From Stappia indica (GTDB lineage Bacteria; Pseudomonadota; Alphaproteobacteria; Rhizobiales; Stappiaceae), in contig NZ_JAIVMG010000001.1 of assembly GCF_020177335.1 (NCBI RefSeq), positions 806,001-870,000 of the forward strand: a stretch of 64,000 nucleotides of DNA. The letters are read 5' to 3'. Below, one piece after another: positions 1-8,381 of this stretch. Positions within the stretch are counted from its first letter, which is position 1; each line of letters begins with the position of its first letter. The notes below the pieces were generated by a model. That model was given only the letters and a program-made list of their open reading frames with translations. It had not been told where the DNA came from and made no database searches. The position numbers and the translations under genes were made by a program.

Positions 1-810
1 TTCCAGCCGTAGCGCCCGCAGCCGCGCCATTGGCGTCGTGGCGCGAAAACGGCGGAAGCCGTCGAACAGGGTGCGCACGCCAACGCCGGCCGCCGCGGCG
101 ATGTCCTCGACCGAGATTGCCCGGTCGGCATTGGCGATCATGAAGTCCTCGGCCCGGACCACATGACGCGGTGCCGACGGGCTCACCGGCGCCGCCAACG
201 CCTCGGAATAGTTATTGCGGAACGTGGTCAGCAGCATCGTCATCAGCGTCTGCTCCAGATGCCGAATCCCCACCTGCGTCCGGAAGAACGTGTCGTCCTG
301 ATCGATCTCCTCGATGACGAAGTTCAGCGCCCGGCGATATCCCTGATTCTCACAGGACCCGGTGGGCAACTCCGGATAGAACTCGATCGGCCGGATCACC
401 GCATCATTCAGCAAGCTCGCGAGGTGCCGTTCCAGCGCGCTCCGGTCGACCTTCAGCACCAGATGATCGCAATTCTCGGTCCAGGTCATGTGCAGCGGCA
501 GCGTCGCCGAGCTGATCACGCTCATGGCCGGTGAGGCCGAGACGAAGCGGTCGCCGACTTTCATCTCGCAGCCGCCACGGTCGACGGAATGCACCATGAA
601 CCAGTTTTCCGGCTCGCCCGCGTCGATCTCCACCTCCTCGCCATAGGTGATATGGCTCAGCGCAAGCCGGCCAAGCGGCGCGAGATGCTGCCGGATCGCA
701 AGGCCGCGCCCCCGCCCGGCATAGTCGAGACGGTGCCTGCAAAAGACCTTTCCCACCCGCTCGCGAGCCTCATCGAGATCGGATGTCTCGAAGAGGAAAT
801 AACGCGACAT
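1..810 (-). CDS. AraC-family transcriptional regulator (C-terminus cut by window edge)
   Basis: Reading the minus strand from the ATG at 810 gives 270 open codons running off the left edge. The N-terminal half resembles the AraC-binding-like ligand domain. The end is an AraC helix-turn-helix with the segment SVEDIAAAAGVGVRTLFDGF followed by RRFRATTPMARLRALRL, the usual first HTH and linker. Only the last tens of residues are missing. An alternative TTG start at 840 has a better ribosome site (AGGAAAG), so the true start is uncertain. The gene is divergent from the cupin/monooxygenase operon at 1106-5224 and is its likely local regulator. The inducer cannot be read from the sequence. Confidence 0.85.
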   Translation of the reverse strand, partial: MSRYFLFETSDLDEARERVGKVFCRHRLDYAGRGRGLAIRQHLAPLGRLALSHITYGEEVEIDAGEPENWFMVHSVDRGGCEMKVGDRFVSASPAMSVISSATLPLHMTWTENCDHLVLKVDRSALERHLASLLNDAVIRPIEFYPELPTGSCENQGYRRALNFVIEEIDQDDTFFRTQVGIRHLEQTLMTMLLTTFRNNYSEALAAPVSPSAPRHVVRAEDFMIANADRAISVEDIAAAAGVGVRTLFDGFRRFRATTPMARLRALRLE

Positions 811-1105
811 GGGCACGGGCGTCTCGTCTTGGTCGCTCAAGGTTCTTTCCTGCACGATCTGTACATTTCCCGCAGTAACTGGATAGAGAGGCCGCTTCGG
901 CACCGCCATTCTTATCAACATACAATAATATGAAACGCGCGATTGGGAGGCGCGTCAAGGAGGAGAAAGAGGAGGATCGCAGGCCGCGCAAGGCGCCGCC
1001 GCGACGTCGCGCCACTGCGCGCAACACCGGAAACGGTGACCACCCGGCCCAGAGCCGCGCACGCTGCGCGCGCCCCGCCGGGACATTTCAAAAGGGAGAG
1101 AGAAA
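811..1105. promoter_or_regulatory. Divergent promoter region between AraC regulator and monooxygenase operon
   Basis: This gap separates two divergent transcription units and contains the most AT-rich stretch of the first 5 kb, around 910-932 (a TACAAT/AATATG-like segment). It is the natural place for both promoters and AraC-type binding sites. I could not identify a convincing direct-repeat operator, so only the regional assignment is offered. No gene is seen inside. Confidence 0.4.
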
Positions 1106-1534
1106 ATGGATTTCAGCAAGGGTCCGATGACCATCGGAGACGGTTTCCAGGGGCAGAAGTGGACGATCCTCGGGGAGCCCTATGTGCCGCTGCACATGAC
1201 CCCTTCCTCGCTGCTGATGCATGCCGAATTCGGCCCGGACAGCTTCGTTCCCACCCATCTTCATGAAACCCAGGATGAGACCCTCTACATTCTGGAGGGG
1301 GAGATGGAGTTCGAGCTGGAAGGCAAGACGATCAAGGCGGCGGCCGGCACCACGGTCACCCTGCCCATGGGCATTCCTCATGCCCTGCACAACCGGTCGG
1401 GCAAGACCGCCCGGGCACTGGTCTTCGTCTCGCCGACTGGAAAAATGTACGACTACATGGCCCGGATCGACGGGCTGAGCGATCCGGCCGAAGTGGTCCG
1501 CCTCGGCGCGGAACACGAGATCCGCTTCGTCTGA
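1106..1534 (+). CDS. Cupin-domain protein
   Basis: A 142-residue single-domain cupin. The metal-site motif is visible as PTHLHETQDETLYILEGEME (about residues 49-68), where the histidines and glutamate would bind the metal, and the second motif is LPMGIPHALHN (about residues 90-100). GGGAGAGAG lies just upstream of the ATG. It is the first gene of an operon with an NTF2-like protein, a flavin monooxygenase, an esterase and a flavin reductase. Such small cupins in catabolic operons may be dioxygenases, isomerases or lyases acting on a pathway intermediate; which applies here cannot be decided. Confidence 0.85.
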   Translation: MDFSKGPMTIGDGFQGQKWTILGEPYVPLHMTPSSLLMHAEFGPDSFVPTHLHETQDETLYILEGEMEFELEGKTIKAAAGTTVTLPMGIPHALHNRSGKTARALVFVSPTGKMYDYMARIDGLSDPAEVVRLGAEHEIRFV

Positions 1535-1582
1535 CCGCAAGGCCCCACGTGGGATGACCTGCGCCTGACAGCGCGCACCCCG

Positions 1583-1602
1583 GCCAGGGATATGACCCTG
1601 GC
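1583..1602. repeat. Inverted repeat in the cupin / NTF2-like intergenic gap
   Basis: Seven-base arms GCCAGGG and CCCTGGC flank a 6-base spacer (ATATGA). A second, uninterrupted 10-base palindrome CCCACGTGGG lies at 1544-1553. They sit in the only long gap (172 bases) inside an otherwise tightly packed operon, so they may be a processing or attenuating hairpin, or a protein-binding site for an internal promoter. No T-tract follows, so a simple terminator is unlikely. Confidence 0.4.
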
Positions 1603-1706
1603 ACCACTCCAACAACAGGCAGAGCGCACGGGTTCGGCACCGCGACCGGACAACGACCCCGTGCGCCCAGCGGGTCACGCTGCCCTCCCTGAAGGAGAGA
1701 TCCGAA

Positions 1707-2108
1707 ATGAATGTGAAATCCGTAGTCGAGGCGTTCTGGCACGGCCACAGTGCCGGCGATCATGACGCGCTCAAGACCATCGTCGCCCAAGACATCCGCT
1801 GGACGGTGGTTGGCGACACCTGCCCCATCGCCAGAACCTACGAAGGTTGGGATGGGTTCTTCGGCGAATTGCTCGGCGGACTGGCCGCCGCCTTCGTGCC
1901 GGGCACGCTGACCATGCGGCTGAAGGGACTCTATGCCGATGAGGAGCAGGGCGTCGGCATCCTGCACCTCGAAGAAACCGCCACCTTGCACAACGGCAAC
2001 AGCATCTCCCTTGAGATCGTCGACGTGATCACCGTGCGCGATGGCCAGATCATTGACGTCCGCGAAGTGATGGATCTCGCCGCCGTCAACGCCGCTTTCG
2101 GTTTCTGA
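1707..2108 (+). CDS. NTF2-like / SnoaL-like small protein
   Basis: A 133-residue protein with the SnoaL/NTF2-like cone-fold pattern: an N-terminal helix VVEAFWHGHSAGDHDALKTI, then DIRWTVVGD, GWDGFFGEL and the C-terminal strands ISLEIVDVITVRDGQIIDVR. Members of this fold are polyketide cyclases, isomerases, hydratases or ligand carriers. GAAGGAGAG precedes the ATG. It lies nine bases before the monooxygenase gene, so a role on the same substrate or product is likely. No catalytic residues can be assigned with certainty. Confidence 0.8.
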   Translation: MNVKSVVEAFWHGHSAGDHDALKTIVAQDIRWTVVGDTCPIARTYEGWDGFFGELLGGLAAAFVPGTLTMRLKGLYADEEQGVGILHLEETATLHNGNSISLEIVDVITVRDGQIIDVREVMDLAAVNAAFGF

Positions 2109-2117
2109 GGAGACGAC

Positions 2118-3308
2118 ATGCCGATCCCATACAAGCAAGACCTCGCCGCGCAGATGATCGCCCGTGTCCACGAGATCGGCCCGATCCTGCGTGACAATGC
2201 CGCCCAGGCGGACCGCGACAGGCGCGTGCCCGACGCTTCCCTCGCCGCGTTGGAGAGCACCGGCGTATTCGGCATCAACACGCTGGCGCGCTACGGCGGG
2301 CAAGAAGGCGGCGCCCGGATGCTGCTCGACGTCACCAGCGCCATTGGCCAGTATTGCACCAACTCGGCCTGGATTTCGGTGATCTCCAGCGTATCGTCGC
2401 TGCTGCCGATGCGTTTTCCCGAGCCCGTCCGCGAGCGCATCTTCCGCGATGGCAGGCCCGTGCGCATGGCTTCGGTCATCGTCAACATGGGCAGCACTGC
2501 GGTGCGTGACGGCGATGGCTATCGCGTCACCGGCGAATGGCCCTTCGGCTCCAACATCCTGAACGCGGAATGGGCCATCGGCGCGGTGCAGATGCGCGAG
2601 AGCGCGGATGCCGACCCCCGCCCCGGCTATGTGCTGCTGCACAAGGACCAGTACACGATCAAGGACACCTGGTTCACCATCGGCATGCGCGGCACCGGCA
2701 GCAACAACTTCGTGACCGAGGACCTGTGGCTTCCCGCCGATCAGGTGGTCGGCGCCGACGTTCTGCTCGGCCCCGGTTTCGAGGCGTCCAAGGACGCGCA
2801 TTTCCTGCAGCGGCTGACGCCCGTGTCGATGTTCCCGACCGTCATCATCTCCGGTCCGCTGGGCGCGGCCAAGGCGGCGCTGGAGATGGTGATGCAGATC
2901 TCCGCCAAACGGCCGGTGACCTATTCGAAGTATCAGCCGCAAACCAGCTCCGGCGCCTTCGTTCAGGGGATCGGCGCGACACGGGCGAAAATCGACACCG
3001 CCGAAATGTTCCTGCAGCGCGCCGCCGACATGATCGACACGGCCGCTCAAGGCAGCCAGCCGCTGTCGGTGGCCGACCGGGCCAGTGTGCGCAACTGCTG
3101 TGCCCATGCCACCCATAACCTCGCCGAAGCCATGAACGATATCGCCTGGCTGCATGGCACCGCGCTGTTCGCCGAAGCCAACCCGCTGGGCCGGCTCTGG
3201 CGCGACGTCAACACCGGCGTGCGCCATGCCATCGCCGCCAGCCCGCTCTGCTATGAAATCGGCGGCGCTGGCCTGCTGGGCATCGAGCAGCCGACACCGC
3301 TGGTCTAG
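2118..3308 (+). CDS. Flavin-dependent monooxygenase, acyl-CoA dehydrogenase fold (HsaA/NcnH/IifC-like)
   Basis: A 396-residue protein with the three-domain acyl-CoA dehydrogenase architecture. The central beta domain is recognisable by DGDGYRVTGEWPFGSNILNA, and the C-terminal region by a helical domain of the Acyl-CoA_dh_2 type. The acyl-CoA dehydrogenase catalytic-base region is not obvious. Together with the flavin reductase at 4703 this fits group D two-component monooxygenases such as HsaA, which hydroxylate an aromatic ring with reduced flavin supplied by a partner. Ribosome site GAGGAGACGAC. The real substrate is unknown; a true acyl-CoA dehydrogenase is less likely because no CoA-pathway gene is nearby. 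Confidence 0.8.
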   Translation: MPIPYKQDLAAQMIARVHEIGPILRDNAAQADRDRRVPDASLAALESTGVFGINTLARYGGQEGGARMLLDVTSAIGQYCTNSAWISVISSVSSLLPMRFPEPVRERIFRDGRPVRMASVIVNMGSTAVRDGDGYRVTGEWPFGSNILNAEWAIGAVQMRESADADPRPGYVLLHKDQYTIKDTWFTIGMRGTGSNNFVTEDLWLPADQVVGADVLLGPGFEASKDAHFLQRLTPVSMFPTVIISGPLGAAKAALEMVMQISAKRPVTYSKYQPQTSSGAFVQGIGATRAKIDTAEMFLQRAADMIDTAAQGSQPLSVADRASVRNCCAHATHNLAEAMNDIAWLHGTALFAEANPLGRLWRDVNTGVRHAIAASPLCYEIGGAGLLGIEQPTPLV

Positions 3309-3317
3309 GAGGCGACA

Positions 3318-4688
3318 ATGACAGGCTCCCCGGACCAGAGAACCGTGCAACGCGGTGGTGCGGTCGGCGTATCGCGCGGCGGCATCGCCTGCTTTTACGG
3401 CCTCAGATACGGACAGCTCCTGCATCCGGGGAGCCCTCGCTCCGCCATCACCACGGCTGGCGGTCAGCTCAAGGTGGAACACCTGACCGACGTCCCGGTC
3501 TTCCCGCAACTCCCCAGCCGGCTTGAAGACGTGATGGGCCCCGGCATCCGTGACAACCCGCAGGATGACGCCGCCTTTTACCTGAATGTCTGGGCGCCGG
3601 AGGACGCCGCCGGTCTTCCTGTCCTCGTCTTCCTGCATGGCGGGGCCTGGGCCAGCGGCGGCGGCGCGGCGCGCTGGTATCGCGGCGAGCGACTGGCAGG
3701 CGAAGGCCTCGTCGTCGTGACGCTGAACTACCGCCTCGGACCGACCGGTCATCTCGATGACGACGAGCCCGGCTCCTATCACCGGCCCATTGAGGACATT
3801 CTGCAAGCGCTTCGCTGGGTTCAGGCCCATATCGCCGATTTCGGCGGGGATCCCGGCCAGGTCACACTTGCCGGACAATCCGCTGGTGCCTGGTATGCCT
3901 GGGCTCTGTCCACGCTGCCGGTTGCCGCCGGCCTGTTCCGCCGGGCCGCGCTCTTGAGCGTTCCGGCGATCAAACCCTGGACGCCGGTACAGCGCAGCGC
4001 CTTCACCCGGGCTGTCCTTTCCGCCGAGGCCAGGGATCCGGCGTATCGTCAGGAGCCGCGCGAGGCGCTGCTTCGCGCCGGCGCCCGGGTTCTGTCCCAA
4101 GCCCCTGGGGAACCGGGCGCGATCCCGCCGATGTATCTGCCAGTCTGGCCCGAAGATCCGGCGAGGCCAGCCAGCAAATTTCACGTGGACGCGCTGTATC
4201 TGAGGGTGACCCGGCACGAGATGTCGGTGTTTCTGCCCGCCACTCTTTCCGGCTCCAGCGAAATGGAAGCAACCCTCGCGCATCTGCGCGCCCGTGCCGG
4301 CATGGCACCGGTGCCACCGGTTCCCTGCCCTCCGGACTGGCCACGCGATCGGATCACCCTCGTCACACGCGCGTCCTGGATCGCGTTCGGACGGTTCGCC
4401 AGCGCGATCGCCGGCGCAGCGGAACGGGAGGGTCGCCTCGTGGTCCAGCGGGCCTTCGCGGCGCTCGCCGGACCCGCAAGGCTCGGCGCAGCGCACTGTC
4501 TCGATTTGCCCTTCCAGTTCGGGAATCGCAAGGACTGGCGCGATGCCCCGATGCTGGAGGGCTGGCCGGACGAAGAGTTCGAGGAGGTGAGCGGGGCGGT
4601 CAGAAGGGACCTTGCCGCCTTCGTCGCCGGCAACCAACAAGACGGCCACCGCACCCTGGGCGCGGAGAGCGGGCCGCACCGCACCTGA
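3318..4688 (+). CDS. Type-B carboxylesterase family alpha/beta hydrolase
   Basis: A 456-residue carboxylesterase-family protein. The oxyanion-hole motif HGGAWASGGG is at about 107-116, LNYRLGPTGHL at about 136-146, and the nucleophile elbow GQSAG at 186-190 with Ser188. A catalytic histidine is plausible in AAHCLDLPFQFGN near the C-terminal third, the usual place. No signal peptide is seen, so it is probably cytoplasmic. It begins nine bases after the monooxygenase stop and ends 14 bases before the flavin reductase, so it probably cleaves an ester or lactone substrate or product of the same pathway. Confidence 0.85.
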   Translation: MTGSPDQRTVQRGGAVGVSRGGIACFYGLRYGQLLHPGSPRSAITTAGGQLKVEHLTDVPVFPQLPSRLEDVMGPGIRDNPQDDAAFYLNVWAPEDAAGLPVLVFLHGGAWASGGGAARWYRGERLAGEGLVVVTLNYRLGPTGHLDDDEPGSYHRPIEDILQALRWVQAHIADFGGDPGQVTLAGQSAGAWYAWALSTLPVAAGLFRRAALLSVPAIKPWTPVQRSAFTRAVLSAEARDPAYRQEPREALLRAGARVLSQAPGEPGAIPPMYLPVWPEDPARPASKFHVDALYLRVTRHEMSVFLPATLSGSSEMEATLAHLRARAGMAPVPPVPCPPDWPRDRITLVTRASWIAFGRFASAIAGAAEREGRLVVQRAFAALAGPARLGAAHCLDLPFQFGNRKDWRDAPMLEGWPDEEFEEVSGAVRRDLAAFVAGNQQDGHRTLGAESGPHRT

Positions 4689-4702
4689 AGGAGGAGGAGA
4701 AC

Positions 4703-5224
4703 ATGCAGCAGTCACACCCGGTGAGCGCAGCCTTTCGCGAGGCCTTTCGCTACCACCCGGCAGGCGTGGCGGTGATCACCGCCGAGACCGAAACCGGCCC
4801 CGTCGCCCTGACGGTCAGTTCCCTGATCTCGGTCAGCGCCGAACCTCCGATCGTCGCCTTCTCGCTCGCCTCGTCTTCCAGTTCCGCCGCCGCACTGCTG
4901 ACGGCAAAGACCATGGTCGTCCACTTCCTGCGCTACGCCGACCAGGATCTTGCCCGGCTCTGCGCGACAAGCGGTGCGGAGCGCTTTGGCCCGACCGAAC
5001 CCTGGGAGCGACTGGAGACCGGAGAACCCCGCTACAGCCGGGTCGCCACCTGGTTTCGCGCCCGTCTGCACGGCACCCTGCCCGTCGATAGCGCAACCAT
5101 CGTCAGCGCGCTGCTGCTTGAGGGACATGCGCCCCCCGGCCCGGCAAACCCGGCAGGCGAAAGCCTCGTCTATCTCGATCGCCGCTGGCATCGGCTGCGC
5201 GATGCCATCGAAGACGCAGCCTGA
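4703..5224 (+). CDS. Flavin reductase family protein (monooxygenase partner)
   Basis: A 173-residue flavin reductase-like (FMN-binding split barrel) protein: FREAFRYHPAGVAVITAET, then LTVSSLISVSAEPPIVAFSL, the typical flavin-contact strand with the SxS...PP pattern. Such proteins use NAD(P)H to make reduced FMN or FAD for a separate oxygenase. Its place as the last gene of the operon with the monooxygenase at 2118 is the main evidence that the two form a two-component system. A very strong ribosome site (GGAGGAGGAG) precedes the ATG. Confidence 0.88.
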   Translation: MQQSHPVSAAFREAFRYHPAGVAVITAETETGPVALTVSSLISVSAEPPIVAFSLASSSSSAAALLTAKTMVVHFLRYADQDLARLCATSGAERFGPTEPWERLETGEPRYSRVATWFRARLHGTLPVDSATIVSALLLEGHAPPGPANPAGESLVYLDRRWHRLRDAIEDAA

Positions 5225-5225
5225 C

Positions 5226-5242
5226 CGGAAGACAATCTTCCG
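5226..5242 (+). terminator. Hairpin right after the monooxygenase operon
   Basis: Seven-base arms CGGAAGA and TCTTCCG with a 3-base loop begin two bases after the flavin reductase stop codon. There is no clear T-run, so it may be a weak terminator or an mRNA 3'-end stabiliser. Confidence 0.4.
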
Positions 5243-5375
5243 CGGGGCAGTGCTGACGGATGGCGGGATGCTGCGGAGCCCGCCCCCCTTGTGGAAAAGA
5301 GGCGCCAGCGCACGGGTTTCAAAAGGGTGGGGACACGAATTTGTCAAACGCTGCGGATAAACTCACCAACACCGC

Positions 5376-5404
5376 TTGACACTCGGCCCTAAGCCGTTGA
5401 TACA
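5376..5404 (+). promoter_or_regulatory. Probable promoter of tRNA-Cys
   Basis: TTGACA at 5376-5381, 17 bases, then GATACA at 5399-5404, ten bases before the mature 5' end of the tRNA. The -35 element matches the housekeeping sigma consensus exactly. Confidence 0.6.
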
Positions 5405-5413
5405 GCGTGGCAA

Positions 5414-5487
5414 GGCCTCGTGGCGGAGTGGTGACGCAGCGGATTGCAAATCCGTGTACCCCGGTTCGATTCCGGGCGAGGCCTCCA
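5414..5487 (+). tRNA. tRNA-Cys (GCA)
   Basis: A full cloverleaf can be folded. The acceptor stem is GGCCTCG/CGAGGCC, the anticodon loop TTGCAAA gives anticodon GCA, and the T loop is GGTTCGATTCC. The discriminator base is T, as expected for cysteine tRNA, and CCA is encoded at 5485-5487. Confidence 0.95.
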
Positions 5488-5747
5488 TCCCCTTTCAAAA
5501 TCTGATAAATTTCCGACAGCTCTTGCGGCTGGCGCTTTCCCGTGCGCCATGGCAACCGCATTGCCTGCGTCTCTTTCGTTCAGCCAGGGGATAGCGGCGA
5601 CGGCGAACCGCCGCATGTCGTATCCCGGCCTTGGCGCGGCGGGCCCGGCGCAGTACGGTCAGTCCGGCCGCGATGGTCGGCCGGCGGTATCGCGACGAAC
5701 ACAAAAGCGTCTTGTGCCGCCCCCATGATTTCGGAACGGGAGCGGGT

Positions 5748-6749
5748 ATGAAACACGGCGGCGACCTCGGCGCGGCAATCGCACAGGCCGGTGGTCTGGC
5801 GGAAGACTGGCTTGACCTGTCCACCGGCATCAATCCCCACGCCTATCCGCTGCCGGCCCTGCCCGCCCATGTGTGGACCGCACTGCCGGGGCAGGACGCG
5901 CTCGACCGGCTGCTGGCGACCGCCCGCGCGACCTATCAGGTGCCGGACCACCTTGCCCTTGCCGCAGCACCCGGCACCCAGGCCATTCTGGCGCGCCTGC
6001 CGCATATTCTGCCCGCCGGCGATGTCGCCGTGGTCGGCCCCACCTACGGCAGTCACGCGGACACCTGGCGGCGCGCCGGACGGCAGGTGATCGACATTCG
6101 CACCCCGTTCGCCGATCTCAACCCATCGGTGCGTGTGCTGGTCATCGTCAATCCGAACAATCCGGACGGGCGGCTGGTCGATGCCACCAGCCTGCGTCAT
6201 CTGGCCGGCGAAATGCAGCGGCGCGGCGGGCGGCTCGTCATCGACGAAGCCTTCACCGACAGCTTTCCCGGAACCAGCGTGTTGCCGCATCTGGAGGGCA
6301 TGCCGGCGCTGGTGCTGCGCTCCTTCGGCAAGTTCTATGGCCTTGGCGGGGTGCGGCTCGGTTTCGCCGCCGGACCGGCGGAGGATATCGACCGGCTGAC
6401 GGCGGATCTGGAAAGCTGGGCCGTATCCGGTCCTGCGCTGGCCATCGGCACCGCGGCGCTCGCCGACACGCACTGGCAAGACCTCATGCGCGCAAGGCTT
6501 GCCGATGAGGCGGCGGACCTCACCATGCTGATGCACAAACATGGGCTCAGCGTCTTTGGCGGAACGCCGCTGTTCGTGCTGGCCGGCACGCGGGATGCGG
6601 CAGCGCTGCATCGTGCACTGGCGCGGCAGCGGATCTGGACACGGGTGTTCGACTACGCGCCAACCTGGATGCGGATTGGCCTGCCGGGGAGCAAGGAGGC
6701 CTTCGATCGGCTCGACGCGGCGCTGGTCACTGCCGTGACCGAAGCCTGA
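5748..6749 (+). CDS. cobC: Threonine-phosphate decarboxylase / CobC-type aminotransferase
   Basis: A 333-residue fold-type I PLP enzyme of the CobC/CobD(Salmonella) family, which makes (R)-1-amino-2-propanol phosphate for the cobalamin nucleotide loop. It starts KHGGDLGAA and LDLSTGINPH, family hallmarks. VIVNPNNPDG is the PLP-phosphate/aspartate region, and SFGKFYGLGGVRLGF contains the Schiff-base lysine. The open frame extends 39 codons upstream to 5631, but the ATG at 5748 gives the normal family N-terminus. The gene is followed eight bases later by cobD, its functional partner. Confidence 0.92.
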   Translation: MKHGGDLGAAIAQAGGLAEDWLDLSTGINPHAYPLPALPAHVWTALPGQDALDRLLATARATYQVPDHLALAAAPGTQAILARLPHILPAGDVAVVGPTYGSHADTWRRAGRQVIDIRTPFADLNPSVRVLVIVNPNNPDGRLVDATSLRHLAGEMQRRGGRLVIDEAFTDSFPGTSVLPHLEGMPALVLRSFGKFYGLGGVRLGFAAGPAEDIDRLTADLESWAVSGPALAIGTAALADTHWQDLMRARLADEAADLTMLMHKHGLSVFGGTPLFVLAGTRDAAALHRALARQRIWTRVFDYAPTWMRIGLPGSKEAFDRLDAALVTAVTEA

Positions 6750-6757
6750 GCCCGGCG

Positions 6758-7738
6758 ATGCTGCTTTTTTCCGACGCCGCCCTGTTGCTCGCGCTGGCGC
6801 TGCTGCTGGATGCGCTTGTCGGCGATCCGGACTGGCTGTGGCGCCGGCTGCCCCATCCGGTGACGCTGTTCGGCAAGATCATCGACATCGCCGATCAGGA
6901 TTTCAACACGCCGGATCTTTCCCAGCGGCTGCGCCGGATCTATGGCGCCCTGTTCCTCGCCGCACTGGTTGCCTGTGCCCTGTTGATCGGGTTCCTGTTG
7001 GAGGCGATCCTGCGCGGCCTGCCCTTCGGCGAGATCGGCATTGTTGCCATCGCCGCCGTATTTCTGGCGCAAAACTCGCTCTACCGGCATGTGGCCGCCG
7101 TGCGCGACGGGCTGGTGCACGAGGGGCTTGCCGGCGGTCGGCGGGCCGTGGCGATGATCGTCGGGCGTGATCCGGAGCAGCTCGATGAAAGCGGCGTCGC
7201 CCGTGCGGCCATCGAATCCTGTGCGGAAAACTATGCCGACGGCGTCACCGCACCGGCGTTCTGGTTCCTGCTCTTCGGCCTGCCCGGGCTGATCGCCTAC
7301 AAGGCGGTCAACACCGCCGATTCGATGATCGGCCACAAGACCGACCGCCACGGCGCCTTCGGCTGGGCCTCCGCAAGGTTCGACGATCTGGTGAACCTGC
7401 CCGCCTCCCGCCTTGCCGGGCTGACGCTCGTCTGCGCCGCGCCGTTCCTGGGGCGCAGCCTGACCACCTGCTTCGCCATCATGCGCCGCGACGCGCCGCA
7501 GCACCGCTCGCCCAATGCCGGCTGGCCGGAAGCGGCGATGGCGGCGGTTCTCGGCGTCGCCCTGGCCGGCCGGCGGATTTATCCCGGCTATACGGTGGAC
7601 GATCCCTTCATCCATGACGAGGGGCGCAAAACGCTCACCGCCGGCGACATTTCGCGGGCGCTGAAAGCCCTGTCCATCGCCGCCGCGCTGCAATTCATGC
7701 TCGTGGCACTGATCGCCGCCCTTCCCCTTTTCACCTGA
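6758..7738 (+). CDS. cobD: Adenosylcobinamide-phosphate synthase (CobD/CbiB)
   Basis: A 326-residue integral membrane protein, the usual length. It begins with a hydrophobic helix and LLDALVGDPDWLWRRLPHPV, the conserved CbiB start (GDP..WPHPV). Further family segments are VGRDPEQLDESGVARAAIES, FGLPGLIAYKAVNTADSMIG and ASARFDDLVNLPASRL. It joins the aminopropanol phosphate made by CobC to adenosylcobyric acid. It is tightly linked to cobC upstream and a methyltransferase gene downstream, and convergent with the riboswitch-controlled cob operon. Confidence 0.95.
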   Translation: MLLFSDAALLLALALLLDALVGDPDWLWRRLPHPVTLFGKIIDIADQDFNTPDLSQRLRRIYGALFLAALVACALLIGFLLEAILRGLPFGEIGIVAIAAVFLAQNSLYRHVAAVRDGLVHEGLAGGRRAVAMIVGRDPEQLDESGVARAAIESCAENYADGVTAPAFWFLLFGLPGLIAYKAVNTADSMIGHKTDRHGAFGWASARFDDLVNLPASRLAGLTLVCAAPFLGRSLTTCFAIMRRDAPQHRSPNAGWPEAAMAAVLGVALAGRRIYPGYTVDDPFIHDEGRKTLTAGDISRALKALSIAAALQFMLVALIAALPLFT

Positions 7739-7746
7739 GGTTCGCC

Positions 7747-8361
7747 ATGCTGCCAGTCGCCCCTGCCGCCGAACGGAACAAGGACGCAATCCTCACCGCG
7801 CTCCGCCCCTTGCTTGCTCAGCCGCGACGCGTTCTGGAAGTCGGCAGCGGCACGGGCCAGCACGCGGTGCATTTCACGGCGGCCCTGCCCCATCTCCTCT
7901 GGCAATGCAGCGAGCTGCCCGCGAACGTTCCGGGCATCGCCGCGCGATTGGCTGAGGAAGGCAACGACCGCACACCGCCGCCGCTCACCCTCGATGTTGC
8001 CATGCCGCCCTGGCCGGTCCCGGCCGCGACGAGCCCGGAGGCCTTCGACGGCATCTTCACGGCCAACACCTTGCACATCATGTCGTTTGCGCATGTGAAA
8101 CAGTTCTTCCAGCGCGTCGGCGAGGTGTTGGCGCCGGGCGGTGTCTGCTGTGTCTACGGGCCGATGAAATACGGCGGTGCCTTCACCACGGCGAGCAACG
8201 CCGCCTTCGACGCGCAGTTGCGTGCGCGGGATCCGGAGAGCGGCATTCGCGACTTCGAAGCGCTCGATGCCCTTGCCGGCGCACAGGGTCTGACCCTTGT
8301 CGATGACATCGCCATGCCGGCGAACAATCAGTTGCTTGTCTGGCGGCGCGCCGCCGGCTGA
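7747..8361 (+). CDS. DUF938 family SAM-dependent methyltransferase
   Basis: A 204-residue class I methyltransferase of the DUF938 family: the N-terminal APAAERNKDAIL, then RRVLEVGSGTGQHAVHF, the SAM-binding motif I. FDGIFTANTLHIM and LAPGGVCCVYGPMKYGGAFT follow. It starts eight bases after cobD on the same strand, so it is probably co-transcribed. A cobalamin function is not established for this family, and the link may be only positional. Confidence 0.85.
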   Translation: MLPVAPAAERNKDAILTALRPLLAQPRRVLEVGSGTGQHAVHFTAALPHLLWQCSELPANVPGIAARLAEEGNDRTPPPLTLDVAMPPWPVPAATSPEAFDGIFTANTLHIMSFAHVKQFFQRVGEVLAPGGVCCVYGPMKYGGAFTTASNAAFDAQLRARDPESGIRDFEALDALAGAQGLTLVDDIAMPANNQLLVWRRAAG

Positions 8362-8381
8362 AAAGCCGGAGCCGCGCGGCC

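Noticed and set aside
1356-4715. 1119-codon open frame on the minus strand
   Set aside because: It lies opposite five well-supported plus-strand genes with ribosome sites and domains. Its product is Arg/Gly/His-rich without a domain, a typical antisense shadow in GC-rich DNA.
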